Part shown: positions 5,803 through 6,872 of the stretch, piece after piece
Layout of the letters: each line of letters begins with the position of its first letter
How positions within the stretch are numbered: the stretch's first letter is position 1
Origin: Methylococcaceae bacterium
GTDB taxonomy: Bacteria > Pseudomonadota > Gammaproteobacteria > Methylococcales > Methylococcaceae
Direction: 5' to 3'
DNA: 6,872 nucleotides
Assembly (NCBI GenBank): GCA_005792805.1
Contig: SXQV01000239.1
Span: 1-6,872 of the forward strand
Notes under the pieces: generated by a model
Database searches by the model: none
What the model saw: only the letters and a program-made list of their open reading frames with translations
What the model was told of the DNA's origin: nothing
Position numbers and translations under genes: made by a program

Positions 5803-6867
5803 ATGACCCAGTCATCCGTCGATTACCTTCTGTTGAAACAGCAGATTCATGCCTGGGGAAAAGCGCTCGGGTTCCAGCAGGTGGGGATTTGCGACATCGA
5901 TTTGACTCTTGCCGAACAGCGTTTGTCGGCATGGTTGCAGGCTGGTCTCCATGGGGAAATGGACTACATGGCCCGCCATGGCACACGTCGCAGCCGTCCC
6001 CACGAACTGCTGCCCGGCACGCTCCGTGTCATCAGTGCCCGCATGGACTATCTGCCGGAGGGTAGGGCAGAAGTCCACTCCCAACTGGAGGAGAGCAGCG
6101 CGGCGTTCATCTCCCGGTATGCTCTAGGGAGGGATTATCACAAAGTACTGAGAAGTCGCCTGCAGGCGTTGGCGCATCGCATCGAATCAGCCGCCGGTTC
6201 ATTCGGTTATCGCGTCTTTAGCGACAGCGCGCCGGTGATGGAGAAGCCGCTGGCAGAAAAGGCGGGGCTGGGCTGGATCGGTAAACATACCAACCTCATC
6301 AATCGCAACGCCGGATCGTTTTTTTTTCTGGGAGAAATCTATACCGATCTGCCGTTACCGGTAGACCGCCCGCCAGCCAATCACTGCGGAAGTTGCAGCG
6401 CCTGCCTTGATATCTGCCCGACGCAGGCGATTGTTGCCCCTTATCAACTGGACGCGCGCCGCTGCGTTTCCTACCTCACCATTGAATTGCAGGGTCCGAT
6501 TCCGCATGAGTTCCGGAAGGCCATGGGTAATCGCATTTACGGCTGCGACGATTGTCAGCTGGTGTGTCCCTGGAATCGGTATGCCCAGCCCACCGAAGAG
6601 ACCGACTTCCAGCCGAGACACGGACTGGGGGTAGCCGATTTGCTCGATTTATTCGGCTGGGACGAAGCCGCCTTTCTGCAAAAGACCGAAGGTTCCGCCA
6701 TCCGGCGGATCGGTCATGAACGGTGGCTCCGCAATATTGCCGTTGCCCTGGGTAATGCCCCGTCCAGTGAACCACTGCTGGCGGCTTTGCAGCATCGTTT
6801 GGGACACCCGTCTGCAATGGTCAGGGAACACGTGCTTTGGGCTATTCAGCAGCATGAGGCTGGCTGA
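5803..6867 (+). CDS. queG: Epoxyqueuosine reductase QueG
   Basis: QueG reduces epoxyqueuosine to queuosine in the wobble position of tRNA-Asp, Asn, His and Tyr, using cobalamin and two 4Fe-4S clusters in the cytosol. From 5803 the product is 354 residues (E. coli 379). It shows ALGFQQVGI (21-29), HGEMDYMARHG (50-60), HELLPGTLRVIS (67-78), RYALGRDYHK (105-114), DSAP with the likely catalytic D141 and LAEKAGLGWIGKH (150-162). The first cluster motif is C195-x2-C198-x2-C201-x3-C205-P. C221 and CDDCQLVCPW (C248, C251, C255) complete the second set. A helical-repeat tail, RWLRNIAVALGNA (307-319), closes the protein. The shorter C-terminus is within family variation. I chose 5803 because it gives 23 residues before FQQVGI, as in E. 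coli; the start at 5743 has the better ribosome site. A run of nine T at 6319-6327 encodes the conserved FFF. It is divergent from nnr, the order known from E. coli. Confidence 0.96.
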   Translation: MTQSSVDYLLLKQQIHAWGKALGFQQVGICDIDLTLAEQRLSAWLQAGLHGEMDYMARHGTRRSRPHELLPGTLRVISARMDYLPEGRAEVHSQLEESSAAFISRYALGRDYHKVLRSRLQALAHRIESAAGSFGYRVFSDSAPVMEKPLAEKAGLGWIGKHTNLINRNAGSFFFLGEIYTDLPLPVDRPPANHCGSCSACLDICPTQAIVAPYQLDARRCVSYLTIELQGPIPHEFRKAMGNRIYGCDDCQLVCPWNRYAQPTEETDFQPRHGLGVADLLDLFGWDEAAFLQKTEGSAIRRIGHERWLRNIAVALGNAPSSEPLLAALQHRLGHPSAMVREHVLWAIQQHEAG

Positions 6868-6872
6868 AACCT

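Noticed and set aside
1..6872. Mobile element, CRISPR array, tRNA/rRNA, toxin-antitoxin or defence genes
   Set aside because: Read on both strands, I found no transposase, terminal repeats, spaced direct repeats, tRNA-like cloverleaf or unassigned gene of meaningful length. Every sizeable coding region is a recognised housekeeping or transport gene.

Overview
This 6.9 kb window is housekeeping DNA of roughly 55-60% GC, most likely from a gammaproteobacterium. The best pointer is the arrangement of queG divergent from an nnr-tsaE pair, which is the order of yjeS/yjeF/yjeE in Escherichia coli, together with protein sequences that align closely with enterobacterial HemE, GloB, TsaE, Nnr and QueG. 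I cannot name a genus from sequence alone.

Layout. Positions 1-116 are antisense to the window and encode residues near the N-terminus of peptide chain release factor 1 (prfA), cut at both sides. At about 106-116 this switches, without a gap, to the plus-strand gene for uroporphyrinogen decarboxylase (hemE), which lacks its first 46 or so codons. Positions 1076-2629 hold an APC-family amino acid permease on the minus strand, convergent with hemE. Positions 2753-3514 hold gloB (glyoxalase II) on the plus strand, divergent from the permease across a 123 bp AT-richer spacer. Positions 3515-3656 are a convergent spacer without a gene. Positions 3657-4148 (tsaE) and 4176-5687 (nnr) form a probable minus-strand operon transcribed nnr then tsaE. 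Positions 5803-6867 hold queG on the plus strand, divergent from nnr.

How the genes relate. tsaE (t6A37) and queG (queuosine 34) both modify tRNA anticodon loops, nnr repairs damaged NAD(P)H, gloB detoxifies the methylglyoxal-derived thioester, and hemE belongs to tetrapyrrole synthesis. The permease is probably independent. Apart from the 5' junction, all coding regions look intact with their usual catalytic motifs.

The one real anomaly is the head-to-head junction of 5'-truncated prfA and 5'-truncated hemE at about 106-116. Both are normally essential, both are cut at the same point, and the join looks microhomology-sized. An assembly or amplification chimera is the most economical explanation, with a real rearrangement beside intact copies elsewhere as the alternative. 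I see no mobile element, CRISPR array, RNA gene, toxin-antitoxin or defence system, and no evidence of a new biological system here.
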